Below, piece by piece: positions 30,951-37,874 of a DNA stretch of 38,124 bases. Where the stretch lies: the NCBI GenBank assembly GCA_030550225.1, contig JAUQPV010000002.1, positions 1-38,124 on the forward strand. Direction: 5' to 3'. The position numbers and the translations under genes were made by a program. Position 1 is the stretch's first letter; each line of letters begins with the position of its first letter. The notes under the pieces were generated by a model. That model was not told the DNA's origin, searched no databases, and saw only the letters and a program-made list of their open reading frames with translations. The stretch comes from Acidobacteriota bacterium (lineage in GTDB: Bacteria > Acidobacteriota > HRBIN11).

Positions 30951-31700
30951 CATCTCGAAAAGGGCCTGGAGGCGTCGGACCTCTTCTTCGTCGATGAGGT
31001 CGACGGGAAGAGTCGCCCACGTCCATCCGAAGACAGTCCCGAAACCGACTTGCAGGGCTTCTCGCAAGTCCCGAAGGGACGGTATCCCGCCACATACCTC
31101 CCGGAGCGTCGTGAAGGCCGGCCGGAAGAGGCCCGGTCGGAAGACCGCCGCCAGCCGGAAGTCGAAGTCCAACAAGATCGACCCATGCTGAAGGACGACC
31201 GAACGGCCCCATCGCTGAGCGCTCCCGATCAGTTTACGACCGTCGACCGTGATTTCATAGTGCGCCGTCTCGGCAAAACAGAAGCCCTCGAGTCGACCGG
31301 CCGGCCGGGCCGGTCGGGCGATGTCGGCTCGCGGGAGGCCCAACCGATGAAGGGCTGTCTGCAGGGCTTGGCTGATGCGCTCGTAGGCCTCCAAGGGCTT
31401 AGCCACCCCCAGTTGAGCCGGCGTGGCAATGACGCTGTATGTGAGTTCGTGATGATGTAGGACGGCCGCCCCACCGGTCGGGCGCCGGACGACGTCTACG
31501 CCGAGGTCCTGACAGGCTTTCGGGTCTACGACCCTCTCCGCCGTCTGATGGTACCCCAGGGACACCGTGGGCCGGACCCACTGGTAGAACCGCACGACCG
31601 GCGGCCGGTCCGGCCCCTGGGTCTTCCATAGCCAGAAGTCCAGGGCCATGTTCCAGGCGCCGGTCCGGGGGTCGTCTTGCAAAAGGTAAGCCACCGACAT
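30936..31700 (-). CDS. Octanoyl/lipoyl protein transferase, LipM-like (BPL/LplA/LipB family)
   Basis: The 254-residue protein has the lipoate ligase fold: VRRPTGGAAVLHHHELTYSV (71-90), the conserved Lys156 in GRKLIGSAQRW and VLQHGSILLDFD. Cys141 in GFCFAETAHYE sits where LipM octanoyltransferases carry their acyl-thioester Cys (from memory of B. subtilis LipM), so octanoyl transfer to GcvH or an E2 domain is more likely than ATP-dependent lipoate ligation. It starts 7 bases after the mfnD-like stop without a clear ribosome site. Its last residues SRAV and TAG stop are read from the end of the palindromic repeat copy. Confidence 0.75.
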   Translation of the reverse strand: MSVAYLLQDDPRTGAWNMALDFWLWKTQGPDRPPVVRFYQWVRPTVSLGYHQTAERVVDPKACQDLGVDVVRRPTGGAAVLHHHELTYSVIATPAQLGVAKPLEAYERISQALQTALHRLGLPRADIARPARPAGRLEGFCFAETAHYEITVDGRKLIGSAQRWGRSVVLQHGSILLDFDFRLAAVFRPGLFRPAFTTLREVCGGIPSLRDLREALQVGFGTVFGWTWATLPVDLIDEEEVRRLQALFEMSRAV

Positions 31701-31707
31701 GGGGTTG

Positions 31708-32766
31708 CTACTTGCCCGAGAAGGTCTGGCACCGGATCCCCTGCCGGACCTTCGTGAAGACGGCCTGACCCACGATCCGTGCGTCTTTCGGCAGTCGGCC
31801 CTCCCGGCAGACCTCCCATATGGCCCGTGCGAGGTTGCACGAGATGACCCGTCGGAGACCGATGTAAGAGGTCGTCAGCCGGGGGTTGATCTCCATTAGC
31901 CATGCCTTCCCGCTGGCCAAGACCAGGTCGACGCCGACATAGCCCCGCAAGCCCGGGACCTGACGGACAGCGGCCTCGGCCACCTCGAACGCCCGAGTCC
32001 TCAAGGGATGTTGTAGGGGGACGACGCCGCCTCGATATATGAAGGGGCATCCGGCGACGATCCGCTGACCGTTCAGGCTTAAGGGGCGGACATGGCCGTC
32101 GTCGGTCACTAACAGGGAGACACTGGCATGATCGCCGGGCACGAGCCGCTGAAGTAAGATCTCCTCCTGCCGGGTCGCCTGAGCCAGAAGTTCTTGGACG
32201 ACGGTCAGCTCCTCGGGCGACCTGACTTGGCAGACGCCCTCACAGCCCACGCCGTCGATGGGCTTGACGACGAGGGGGAAGCCGAAACGGACGGCCTCCA
32301 CCAGCAGGTCGGCCCGGCGGACGCGCCGGGTCTCAGGCGTCGGAAGGCCGGCGGCCCGGAAGTGTTCATAACAGGCCCATTTGTCGGTCGCGACGGCCAC
32401 GGCCATCGGCCGCGGGCCTAACAGAAAGACCCCGGCTGTCTCGACGAGGGCGCTGAGACGGGTCAGGACCCCGTTCACCTCCGGGGCGATGACAAGGGCG
32501 GCCTCGCAGGTTCCCAGGAGGTCGGACAGGACGGCCTCATACTCACCAGGCGTCACGTCGACGACGATGTCAGCCCCACGGGGGCGCCGGGTCAGCCGCC
32601 GGTCGTGGGTCGTCACGGTCTGAACGGCACCCCAGGCTCGAAAGTCGGCCAGGGCGGCTTCAAGCATCGCCCGACCCTCGGCGGCGAGGCCAGCCGGGAG
32701 CTTGCCGGGCGGCCAGCCCCCGCCGGTGACGAACTCAAAGACAAGGACGCGAGGCATTCGGTTCAT
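31708..32766 (-). CDS. mfnD: ATP-grasp ligase, MfnD-like (tyramine-L-glutamate ligase of methanofuran synthesis)
   Basis: The protein of about 352 residues has an ATP-grasp fold: FPLVVKPIDGVGCEGVCQV for the nucleotide loop, LVPGDHASVSLLV, and WLMEINPRLTTSYIG for the metal-binding Glu-x-Asn. The N-terminus (RVLVFEFVTGGGW) matches the COG1821 family. In methanogens this family joins glutamate to tyramine for methanofuran, and it co-occurs with H4MPT-pathway genes in methylotrophic bacteria. The neighbours mch, ftr and mptG support that role. Several in-frame ATGs lie at the 5' end. The one at 32766 has GGGATGA upstream and shares the CATG at 32764-32767 with the start of the divergent HisA-like gene; 32757 is the alternative. 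Confidence 0.72.
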   Translation of the reverse strand: MNRMPRVLVFEFVTGGGWPPGKLPAGLAAEGRAMLEAALADFRAWGAVQTVTTHDRRLTRRPRGADIVVDVTPGEYEAVLSDLLGTCEAALVIAPEVNGVLTRLSALVETAGVFLLGPRPMAVAVATDKWACYEHFRAAGLPTPETRRVRRADLLVEAVRFGFPLVVKPIDGVGCEGVCQVRSPEELTVVQELLAQATRQEEILLQRLVPGDHASVSLLVTDDGHVRPLSLNGQRIVAGCPFIYRGGVVPLQHPLRTRAFEVAEAAVRQVPGLRGYVGVDLVLASGKAWLMEINPRLTTSYIGLRRVISCNLARAIWEVCREGRLPKDARIVGQAVFTKVRQGIRCQTFSGK

Positions 32767-33502
32767 GCGAGTCATCCCGGTCATCGACGTTCGGCATGGT
32801 ATTGTAGTCCACGCCGTCCGGGGCGACCGAATTCACTATCGGCCCGTCGTCAGCGTCCTGGCGGAGCGACCTGACCCTCTCGTCGTCGCCCGGGCATTTC
32901 GGGAGCGTCTGGGCCTTCAAGAACTCTACGTCGCCGACCTGGACGCCCTCCAGGGCGGCGACGTCCAGTGGGACGTCTTGGAACGCCTCGTCCGGGATGG
33001 GGCGACCCAGCTCATGGTCGACGCCGGTATCACGGACGTCGAGTCGGCCCGACGTCTGCTGGACGCCGGCGTCCACCGGGTCGTCGTCGGGTCGGAGACC
33101 CTGAGCGGCCCCGAAGCCCTGAGGGCCTTCAGTGCCGTGCCGCCAGACCGACGGGTCTTCAGCTTAGACTTGCGGTCCGGTCGGGTCTGGACCCGATGCC
33201 CCCGATGGGCCGACGGCTCCCCTTGGGAGGTCCTCGACGAGCTTCGGCGGACTCAATGGACGGAAGTCATCGTCCTTGACCTGGCTCGGGTCGGAACGGA
33301 GGCCGGCCCCGATACGGCTCTGCTGACCGAAGTCCGCCGCCGGTACCCCGGCCTCACCCTGCTGGCAGGCGGCGGCGTCCGACACGTCGAGGACCTCCGC
33401 ACGCTTCAGGCCCTCGGCATAGACGGCGTCCTCGTGGCAACGGCCCTCCACCGGGGTACGATCACGGCCGCCCACCTTCGGGATTTACAGATCGGCCCGT
33501 GA
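32765..33502 (+). CDS. HisA-like (beta/alpha)8-barrel protein of the COG1411 type, linked to the H4MPT pathway
   Basis: The 245-residue protein resembles proFAR isomerase: Asp8 in IPVIDVRHG and Asp135 in VFSLDLRSGR correspond to the two catalytic aspartates. LAGGGVRHVEDL and DGVLVATALHRG form the phosphate site. Its long lysine-poor N-terminal loop and its placement among methanofuran/H4MPT genes fit the uncharacterised HisA-related family that co-occurs with these pathways, not the his operon. The exact reaction is not established. Its ATG at 32765 overlaps the start of the divergent mfnD-like gene. The final Gly-Pro and TGA stop fall in the left end of a palindromic repeat copy. Confidence 0.72.
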   Translation: MRVIPVIDVRHGIVVHAVRGDRIHYRPVVSVLAERPDPLVVARAFRERLGLQELYVADLDALQGGDVQWDVLERLVRDGATQLMVDAGITDVESARRLLDAGVHRVVVGSETLSGPEALRAFSAVPPDRRVFSLDLRSGRVWTRCPRWADGSPWEVLDELRRTQWTEVIVLDLARVGTEAGPDTALLTEVRRRYPGLTLLAGGGVRHVEDLRTLQALGIDGVLVATALHRGTITAAHLRDLQIGP

Positions 33503-33736
33503 GAATGGCGTCGGAACGACCTTTTCCATCGCCCGGGAAGCACGATGTTTCAGACAGAATGGGTGTCGGGTGTTGGGTGCTGGGTGCTCGGTATTAGGTG
33601 TTAGGTCCCTTTTTCAAGAACCCAACACCCAACACCTAACACCCAGCACCCAGCACCCAGCACCGAGCACCGATTTTTCGAGGGGTCGGAAAGGCTGAAT
33701 CCATACGGGTTTCCACGAACCGAACGGCTCTGCTAA
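33488..33736. repeat. Palindromic repeat element, copy 3
   Basis: This copy fills the 290-bp space between the converging HisA-like and mch genes. The left end is CAGATCGGCCCGTGAGAATGG, with five bases missing relative to copy 4. It continues with CTTTTCCATCGCCCGGGAAG, TTTCAGACAGAATGGGTG, GGTGTTGGGTGCTGGG words, the centre GGTCCCTTTTTCAAGAACC and CACCCAACACC words. It closes with CGATTTTTCGAGGGGTCGG and CGAACGGCTCTGCTA. It is the reverse complement orientation of copies 1 and 2. About 55 bases of plain spacer remain before the mch stop. Confidence 0.85.
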
Positions 33737-33792
33737 CACACAGAACCAACATCGATGATCACTGAGACTCGGCACATAGGACTCGGGACCCG

Positions 33793-34740
33793 CTATCCCA
33801 ACCCAAACGACCGCTTCAGAACGGCCGGGTCGACTTGGCCGGCCCGGAAGCTACGTCCGCTGACGACGTTTGTGACGACGACTTCCGCCGGACTGAAGAG
33901 AAGGGGGTCGGTGCGGTAAAAGTCGAAATCATAGCTTTTGAACACCTCATAAAACGGCCGCCCATAGTCGGGCGAGGCCGACGACGGCAGCCGAGGCACA
34001 AGGGCTTCCAGCTCGGCGTCGTCGGCCTGGACGGTTAAGTACACGCGACCGCCGTACAGGACAGCATCGTTCGTCCGCCCGAGGGCATGAATGTCGTCCT
34101 CGGCCGGCGGGGGGATCGGGCAGACGCCCATACCGTGCAAGACCCGTCGGACGTCAAAGCCCAGGACGTGAAGCTTGTGAAGGGCCGTCTCGACTGAGCG
34201 GGCGGCGACCTGGACGCCCCCGGTCAGGCTAGCTGTCGGAGCGACCAGCAGGGCCAGACGGGCTGGGTCGACGCCCGCCCGGTTGGCGATGAAGTCGGCG
34301 ACGTCGGCCGTCGGGAGACGTCGGGTTTCCAGACAGAGGACGGCGACATCGGCCGACTCCTGATAGCCGAGATGCTCGTAGAGTTCCGTCTCGGCCCGGA
34401 TGAGGGCTCGGGCGGGGCCGCTTCCCATCGCAAAGTAATCTCCATGCCGGACGGCCCAACCGGCGTACTGGGCGGCCAGGCAAGCCTCGGCCGGGTGGTC
34501 CGTATAGACGGTCACAGCCGGCCAAGTCATATCGCCCCAGGCCTGCCACGTGAGGGCCACGGTCCCGAGGCCGCCCATGCAGACTTCGGCCAGACGCCGG
34601 CCCGCTTCGAGGCCGCCCCGGACGTGCACGCCGCAATCCAGGACCTCCGTCCCCCCAGGGAGGACGTGAACGGCGATTCCCAGAGCCTCGGCCTCGGCGG
34701 CCATCCGCCGAACGAGGTCATAAGCCCGCCGATTCAGCAT
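33793..34740 (-). CDS. mch: Methenyltetrahydromethanopterin cyclohydrolase
   Basis: Mch interconverts methenyl-H4MPT and N5-formyl-H4MPT in the C1 pathway linking formaldehyde and CO2. The 315-residue protein has the family length and conserved stretches: EVLDCGVHVRGGLEAGRRLAEVCMGGLG near the N-terminus, AMGSGPARAL, APTASLTGGVQVAARSVETALHKL, HGMGVCPIPPPAEDD and GRTNDAVLYGG. Bacterial homologues occur in methylotrophs and some planctomycetes. The ATG at 34740 lies within the 3' end of the nucleotidyltransferase gene (overlap of 7 bases), so mch is translationally coupled to a HEPN/MNT pair. Confidence 0.93.
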   Translation of the reverse strand: MLNRRAYDLVRRMAAEAEALGIAVHVLPGGTEVLDCGVHVRGGLEAGRRLAEVCMGGLGTVALTWQAWGDMTWPAVTVYTDHPAEACLAAQYAGWAVRHGDYFAMGSGPARALIRAETELYEHLGYQESADVAVLCLETRRLPTADVADFIANRAGVDPARLALLVAPTASLTGGVQVAARSVETALHKLHVLGFDVRRVLHGMGVCPIPPPAEDDIHALGRTNDAVLYGGRVYLTVQADDAELEALVPRLPSSASPDYGRPFYEVFKSYDFDFYRTDPLLFSPAEVVVTNVVSGRSFRAGQVDPAVLKRSFGLG

Positions 34741-35108
34741 AGGCGTTCCTCGTCATCCTTCTGGCGTATCCCCCAGACCTCGATGCCCGACTCGATCACG
34801 GCGTACCAGGTCGGCGCCTCGTGTTTCAGACGCTCCCACTCTTCCTCCGTGTATACGAACAGGTCCACCCCGACCGGGAATCCGACGGGGAGGTACTCGA
34901 CCATCCGCTCCCGGCGGGGCTTATCCGAAGAGGCGACGATCACGCACAGGTCCACGTCACTCCCGGGACGGGGCCGTCCCGTCACCCAGGAGCCGAACCA
35001 AATGACCCGGCGCACCTCAGGATGCTCGGCTCGGAGTCGGGCGACATAATCTTGGACGGCCCGGGCGATACGTTCCCGGTCAGCCGATTTGACGACGACA
35101 GAACTCAA
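34734..35108 (-). CDS. MNT-type minimal nucleotidyltransferase (partner of HEPN protein)
   Basis: The 124-residue protein has the nucleotidyltransferase signature FGSWVTGRPRPGSDVDLCV, with Gly39-Ser40 and the metal-binding Asp51 and Asp53. MNT proteins act as antitoxins for HEPN toxins, in studied cases by AMPylating a Tyr near the RNase site. The TTG at 35108 is chosen because GGAGG lies eight bases upstream and its position overlaps the HEPN 3' end by 29 bases; no ATG fits. At the other end it overlaps mch by 7 bases. Confidence 0.82.
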   Translation of the reverse strand: MSSVVVKSADRERIARAVQDYVARLRAEHPEVRRVIWFGSWVTGRPRPGSDVDLCVIVASSDKPRRERMVEYLPVGFPVGVDLFVYTEEEWERLKHEAPTWYAVIESGIEVWGIRQKDDEERLC

Positions 35109-35469
35109 GGAGAGCCTCCGCGCAACGGATCGCTTGCTCGGCGTCTTGCCGAGTATAGAAATCTGTCGGGGCCCCCGTATCGAAACTGTTTGGGTAGCGG
35201 GTCGGGATATAGTGCTTGTCCAAGGTTCGGGCACAGTCGATCAGGTCGGGTGTCGGCCGGGCGTCCGGCGGCAAGTTCCCGATCAGAGCCGTAAGAGTGT
35301 GACCCCAGGCTTCCATCCCAAGCTTTTGGAACACAGCTTTTAAGGCCTTTTCCGCCGCCTGCTGAGCGGCGAAACAACTCCATTCAAAGTCCCCGTCTTC
35401 CAAAGCATGGCGGGCGTGGCGCAAGTCGGCCTCTGCCTGCCGGAACCAATCCGCATATCGGTTCGCCAC
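35080..35469 (-). CDS. HEPN domain protein (putative toxin of a HEPN/MNT pair)
   Basis: The 129-residue helical protein begins ANRYADWFRQAEADLRHARHALEDGDFEWSCFAA and has the HEPN RX4-6H motif as R81-TLDK-H86. YIPTRYPN after it holds the Tyr that is modified in related pairs. HEPN proteins of this kind are RNases held in check by the adjacent MNT protein. AGGAGGA lies before the ATG at 35469. It is between ftr and mch on the same strand. A role in regulating the C1 operon rather than as a classic toxin is possible but only inferred. Confidence 0.82.
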   Translation of the reverse strand: MANRYADWFRQAEADLRHARHALEDGDFEWSCFAAQQAAEKALKAVFQKLGMEAWGHTLTALIGNLPPDARPTPDLIDCARTLDKHYIPTRYPNSFDTGAPTDFYTRQDAEQAIRCAEALLEFCRRQIG

Positions 35470-35534
35470 GGTCGTCCTCCTCCGTCGACCCGCAAGGCAG
35501 GGCGCCTATTGCTTCATCCATTTTTTATTTGATG

Positions 35535-35592
35535 TTTGTAGTGCGGCGATTTATCGCCGCATGAAAAGCGCAATAAATTGCGTTGCTACAAA
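35535..35592. repeat. Three-stem (cloverleaf-like) palindromic repeat
   Basis: The outer stem is TTTGTAG (35535-35541) with CTACAAA (35586-35592). Inside are two perfect hairpins: GCGGCGAT-TT-ATCGCCGC (35543-35560) and CGCAAT-AA-ATTGCG (35569-35582). The compact design with TTTGTAG/CTACAAA ends resembles miniature hairpin repeats seen in other bacterial genomes, possibly mobilised by IS200/IS605-type transposases. It lies between ftr and the HEPN gene. Confidence 0.75.
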
Positions 35593-35617
35593 CTTTGAGA
35601 TGGACAAAGCACTACGT

Positions 35618-36511
35618 TCAAAGGGTTAGCAGATCTCGAAGCCGGATCTGATAGGGGCCCAGCCGGCCGCCGTAGTTGCCGGCCGTGATGTAGCGGGCCC
35701 CGTTCTGGGCGGCCGCTTGCAGGCCCCGGCGCATGGCCTCTTCGACGGCCGCCAGGCTCAAGCCGTCGACAACGATCTCATAGGTGCAGTGGAGGCCCTG
35801 GGGGACCCGCGTGTTCGGGACAAGGCTCCGTAAGGTCGGACAGAAGGCGTCGTTGGTCGAGGCCGTCAGGAACTTATATCGGCGGGCACCGACCTTACTG
35901 CCGCTCCGGCAGATGCCCCCCGGGAAGGGTAGGATCACGCCCGGGACCGTCCGCATCGCCTGCACGGCCGCCTCGGCGGCCCGGAGGGTCGAGGTGGCGT
36001 CCGCCCCCAGGAGGATGAGGTTCCCGCCAGCAACGGCCCGGCGGATGCCCAAACGTTCCTCGACGAGGAATTCGCCGTCCATGACGGGGACCCGCCAGAA
36101 GCGCCGCCCGTCTAAGCGCTTGCTGACCTGATAGCCGTCGCCGAAGTAACGGATCTGACCGCCGACATTGATGGTCTGGTCGCTTTCCAGGCCGTTGTAA
36201 CAGGCCGTCGTGGCCGTCGTCAGGACGCACTGGCCGATGCGTTCCACCAAACGCTTGCCGAGGTCCTCGGCCCGGACGGTCAAGAGGAGGACGCTGACGC
36301 CAGGCCGTCCGTCCGGCGTTTCGTCCGGTGCCAGCTCTCGCTCGATACCGGCCTCACAGCCACAGCCGATGACGGAAGTGGCAAATCCCGTCATGGACTG
36401 AGCGGCCGCCTGAGCCCAGGCGGGTGTCTCAGCCGTGATGATGACCCGGGCGGCCCACATTTCGAAGGCCTCGGCAAACGTGTCTTCGACTTCAGCCTCG
36501 TACAACTGCAT
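35618..36511 (-). CDS. ftr: Formylmethanofuran-tetrahydromethanopterin formyltransferase
   Basis: Ftr moves the formyl group between methanofuran and H4MPT. The 297-residue protein has the normal family length and conserved EDTFAEAFEMWAARVIITAE, GFATSVIGCGCEAGIE, FGDGYQVSK, VPVMDGEFLVEE, ILPFPGGICRSGSKVG and GGRLGPYQI. The ATG at 36511 (MQLYEAEVEDTF) matches the usual N-terminus; an upstream TTG at 36544 would add 11 residues with no better ribosome site. With mch, mptG and the mfnD-like gene it shows that the organism makes methanofuran- and H4MPT-type cofactors. Confidence 0.93.
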   Translation of the reverse strand: MQLYEAEVEDTFAEAFEMWAARVIITAETPAWAQAAAQSMTGFATSVIGCGCEAGIERELAPDETPDGRPGVSVLLLTVRAEDLGKRLVERIGQCVLTTATTACYNGLESDQTINVGGQIRYFGDGYQVSKRLDGRRFWRVPVMDGEFLVEERLGIRRAVAGGNLILLGADATSTLRAAEAAVQAMRTVPGVILPFPGGICRSGSKVGARRYKFLTASTNDAFCPTLRSLVPNTRVPQGLHCTYEIVVDGLSLAAVEEAMRRGLQAAAQNGARYITAGNYGGRLGPYQIRLRDLLTL

Positions 36512-36563
36512 GGCGGCACTGCTCCCCACGCTGGCATAAGACAATCAGGCAGTGGGGTTGCTG

Positions 36564-36798
36564 AGCAGAGCCGTTCGGCCCATGAGAATGGCGTCAGGCC
36601 AGCCTTTTCCATCGCCCGGAAAGCACGATGTTTCAGACAGAATGGGTGTTGGGTGTTAGGTCCCTTTTTTCAAGAACCCAACGCCCAACACCCAGCACCC
36701 AACACCTAACACCCAACACCCAGCACCGAGCACCGATTTTTCGAAGGGTCGGAAAGGCTGAATCCATACGGGTTCTCACGAACCGAACGGCCCTGTTA
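36564..36798. repeat. Palindromic repeat element, copy 4
   Basis: Together with copy 5 this accounts for most of the 361-bp gap between ftr and mptG. The left end is GCAGAGCCGTTCGGCCCATG and the right end is CACGAACCGAACGGCCCTG; the two are imperfect terminal inverted repeats. Between them are CTTTTCCATCGCCCGGAAAG, TTTCAGACAGAATGGGTG, the centre GGTCCCTTTTTTCAAGAACC, CACCCAACACC words, CGATTTTTCGAAGGGTCGG and CTGAATCCATACGGG. It is the best-preserved copy. Confidence 0.88.
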
Positions 36799-36850
36799 GG
36801 GGAAAGGCCGGTCAGACGCCATTCTCACAGGCCCGGCGGCTCTGCCAACA
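36799..36850. repeat. Partial copy 5 (inverted end) abutting copy 4
   Basis: GGAAAGGCCGGTCAGACGCC, then ATTCTCACAGGCC and GGCTCTGCC, is the reverse complement of the left end of copy 4. So the right end of copy 4 is followed at once by a solitary inverted left end. This could be a remnant of a second element or of a tandem insertion. Confidence 0.65.
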
Positions 36851-36872
36851 TCCAACGCCAAAGACCGAGACT

Positions 36873-37874
36873 TCAATCCCCTTCGACCCAGAGGCGACGG
36901 CCGTGGGGGTCTGGGGCGACGACCTCCACGGTCATCGTCTCGGCCAACGGCCGACCGTCGGGGCCGGGCCGGCGGCCGAGGGCTGTCGCCAGCTGGCGGG
37001 CCTGGTCCTCGTCGGCCGCCAGGCCGTACACGGTCGGCCCCCAGGAGCTTTGCCCCGCCCCGGCGGCGCCCAATTCAAGCAGGGCCTCGACGCATGCGGC
37101 CGAGACCGGATTGGCATAGCGTCCGCCCTGGACCGGTGCGAAGGCATCCCCCACGATTTGCTGGATCTCCGTCACGGCGTGTCCAAAGGCCCTGATGTCT
37201 TCTTCCAAGAGGGCCGGCAGGAGGCGCAAGAGGACGAGGCGGCACAGCCGTCCGACGGTCCCGGCATCCATCGAGACCCGTCGGGCAAAGGCCTCTTCCT
37301 CGACGTCGCCGTGAATGCCCCGCGCCTCCCGGGGGATCAGTAGGACGAAGCGCCACGCCGGCGGCAAGGCATATCGACCCAGCAGGGGGGCCAGCCCGGC
37401 GTCGGTCCCGTCCGTACGGCGGCCGCCCTCCAATACGAGACCCCCGTATAGATACGTCCAGGTCCCGACGCCCGACCGACGGCCGCGGCCGGCCAAGCGG
37501 CAGAGCTCGACGGCCGTCAAGTCCCATCCAACCATGTGGGCCAGGGCCTCGACGACGGCCAGGTGAAGCTGGGTGCCAGACCCCAGACCGACATGGGCCG
37601 GGATGGCTTGATGAACCTCGATAGCGGCGCCCGGCGGCGTCAGCCGACCGGCCACCCGAGCCGCCTCGAAAAACCGCTCGGCGATAGCCCGGACCCGCTC
37701 TGCCCAGGGCCCACGGACCGTGAGGTCGGACGCCGGCCGGACTGCCACCCGAACGACGGGCCGCTCGACGGCGACCCCCAGACCCCCAAAACGTCGACCC
37801 AGGCCACCTTCCAAGTCCAGCATCCCCAGATGCAAGCGGGCGGGTGCCTGGACCCAAATCGTCCCCTCGGTCAT
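36873..37874 (-). CDS. mptG: Beta-ribofuranosylaminobenzene 5'-phosphate (beta-RFAP) synthase
   Basis: MptG makes the first committed intermediate of the methanopterin side chain from p-aminobenzoate (or hydroxybenzoate) and PRPP. The 333-residue GHMP-kinase-like protein has the family blocks APARLHLGMLDLEGGLGRRFGGLG (10-33), IPAHVGLGSGTQLHLAV (91-107) and GRGRRSGVGTWTYLYGGLVLEGG. It ends with the SSWGPTVYGLA substrate loop. Its ATG at 37874 overlaps the stop of the DUF447 gene as ATGA, indicating coupled translation. Confidence 0.92.
   Translation of the reverse strand: MTEGTIWVQAPARLHLGMLDLEGGLGRRFGGLGVAVERPVVRVAVRPASDLTVRGPWAERVRAIAERFFEAARVAGRLTPPGAAIEVHQAIPAHVGLGSGTQLHLAVVEALAHMVGWDLTAVELCRLAGRGRRSGVGTWTYLYGGLVLEGGRRTDGTDAGLAPLLGRYALPPAWRFVLLIPREARGIHGDVEEEAFARRVSMDAGTVGRLCRLVLLRLLPALLEEDIRAFGHAVTEIQQIVGDAFAPVQGGRYANPVSAACVEALLELGAAGAGQSSWGPTVYGLAADEDQARQLATALGRRPGPDGRPLAETMTVEVVAPDPHGRRLWVEGD

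Noticed and set aside
30724..31212. N-terminal extension of the pseudokinase-like protein by about 160 residues
   Set aside because: The extension would be read through a palindromic repeat copy and antisense-like parts of lipM, and has no domain; the ATG at 30723 starts the recognisable protein.
31708..32766. H4MPT:glutamate ligase (MptN) or a general ATP-grasp peptide ligase
   Set aside because: The N-terminal FEFVTGGG and the C1 gene context fit the COG1821/MfnD group better, though I could not run an alignment to settle it.
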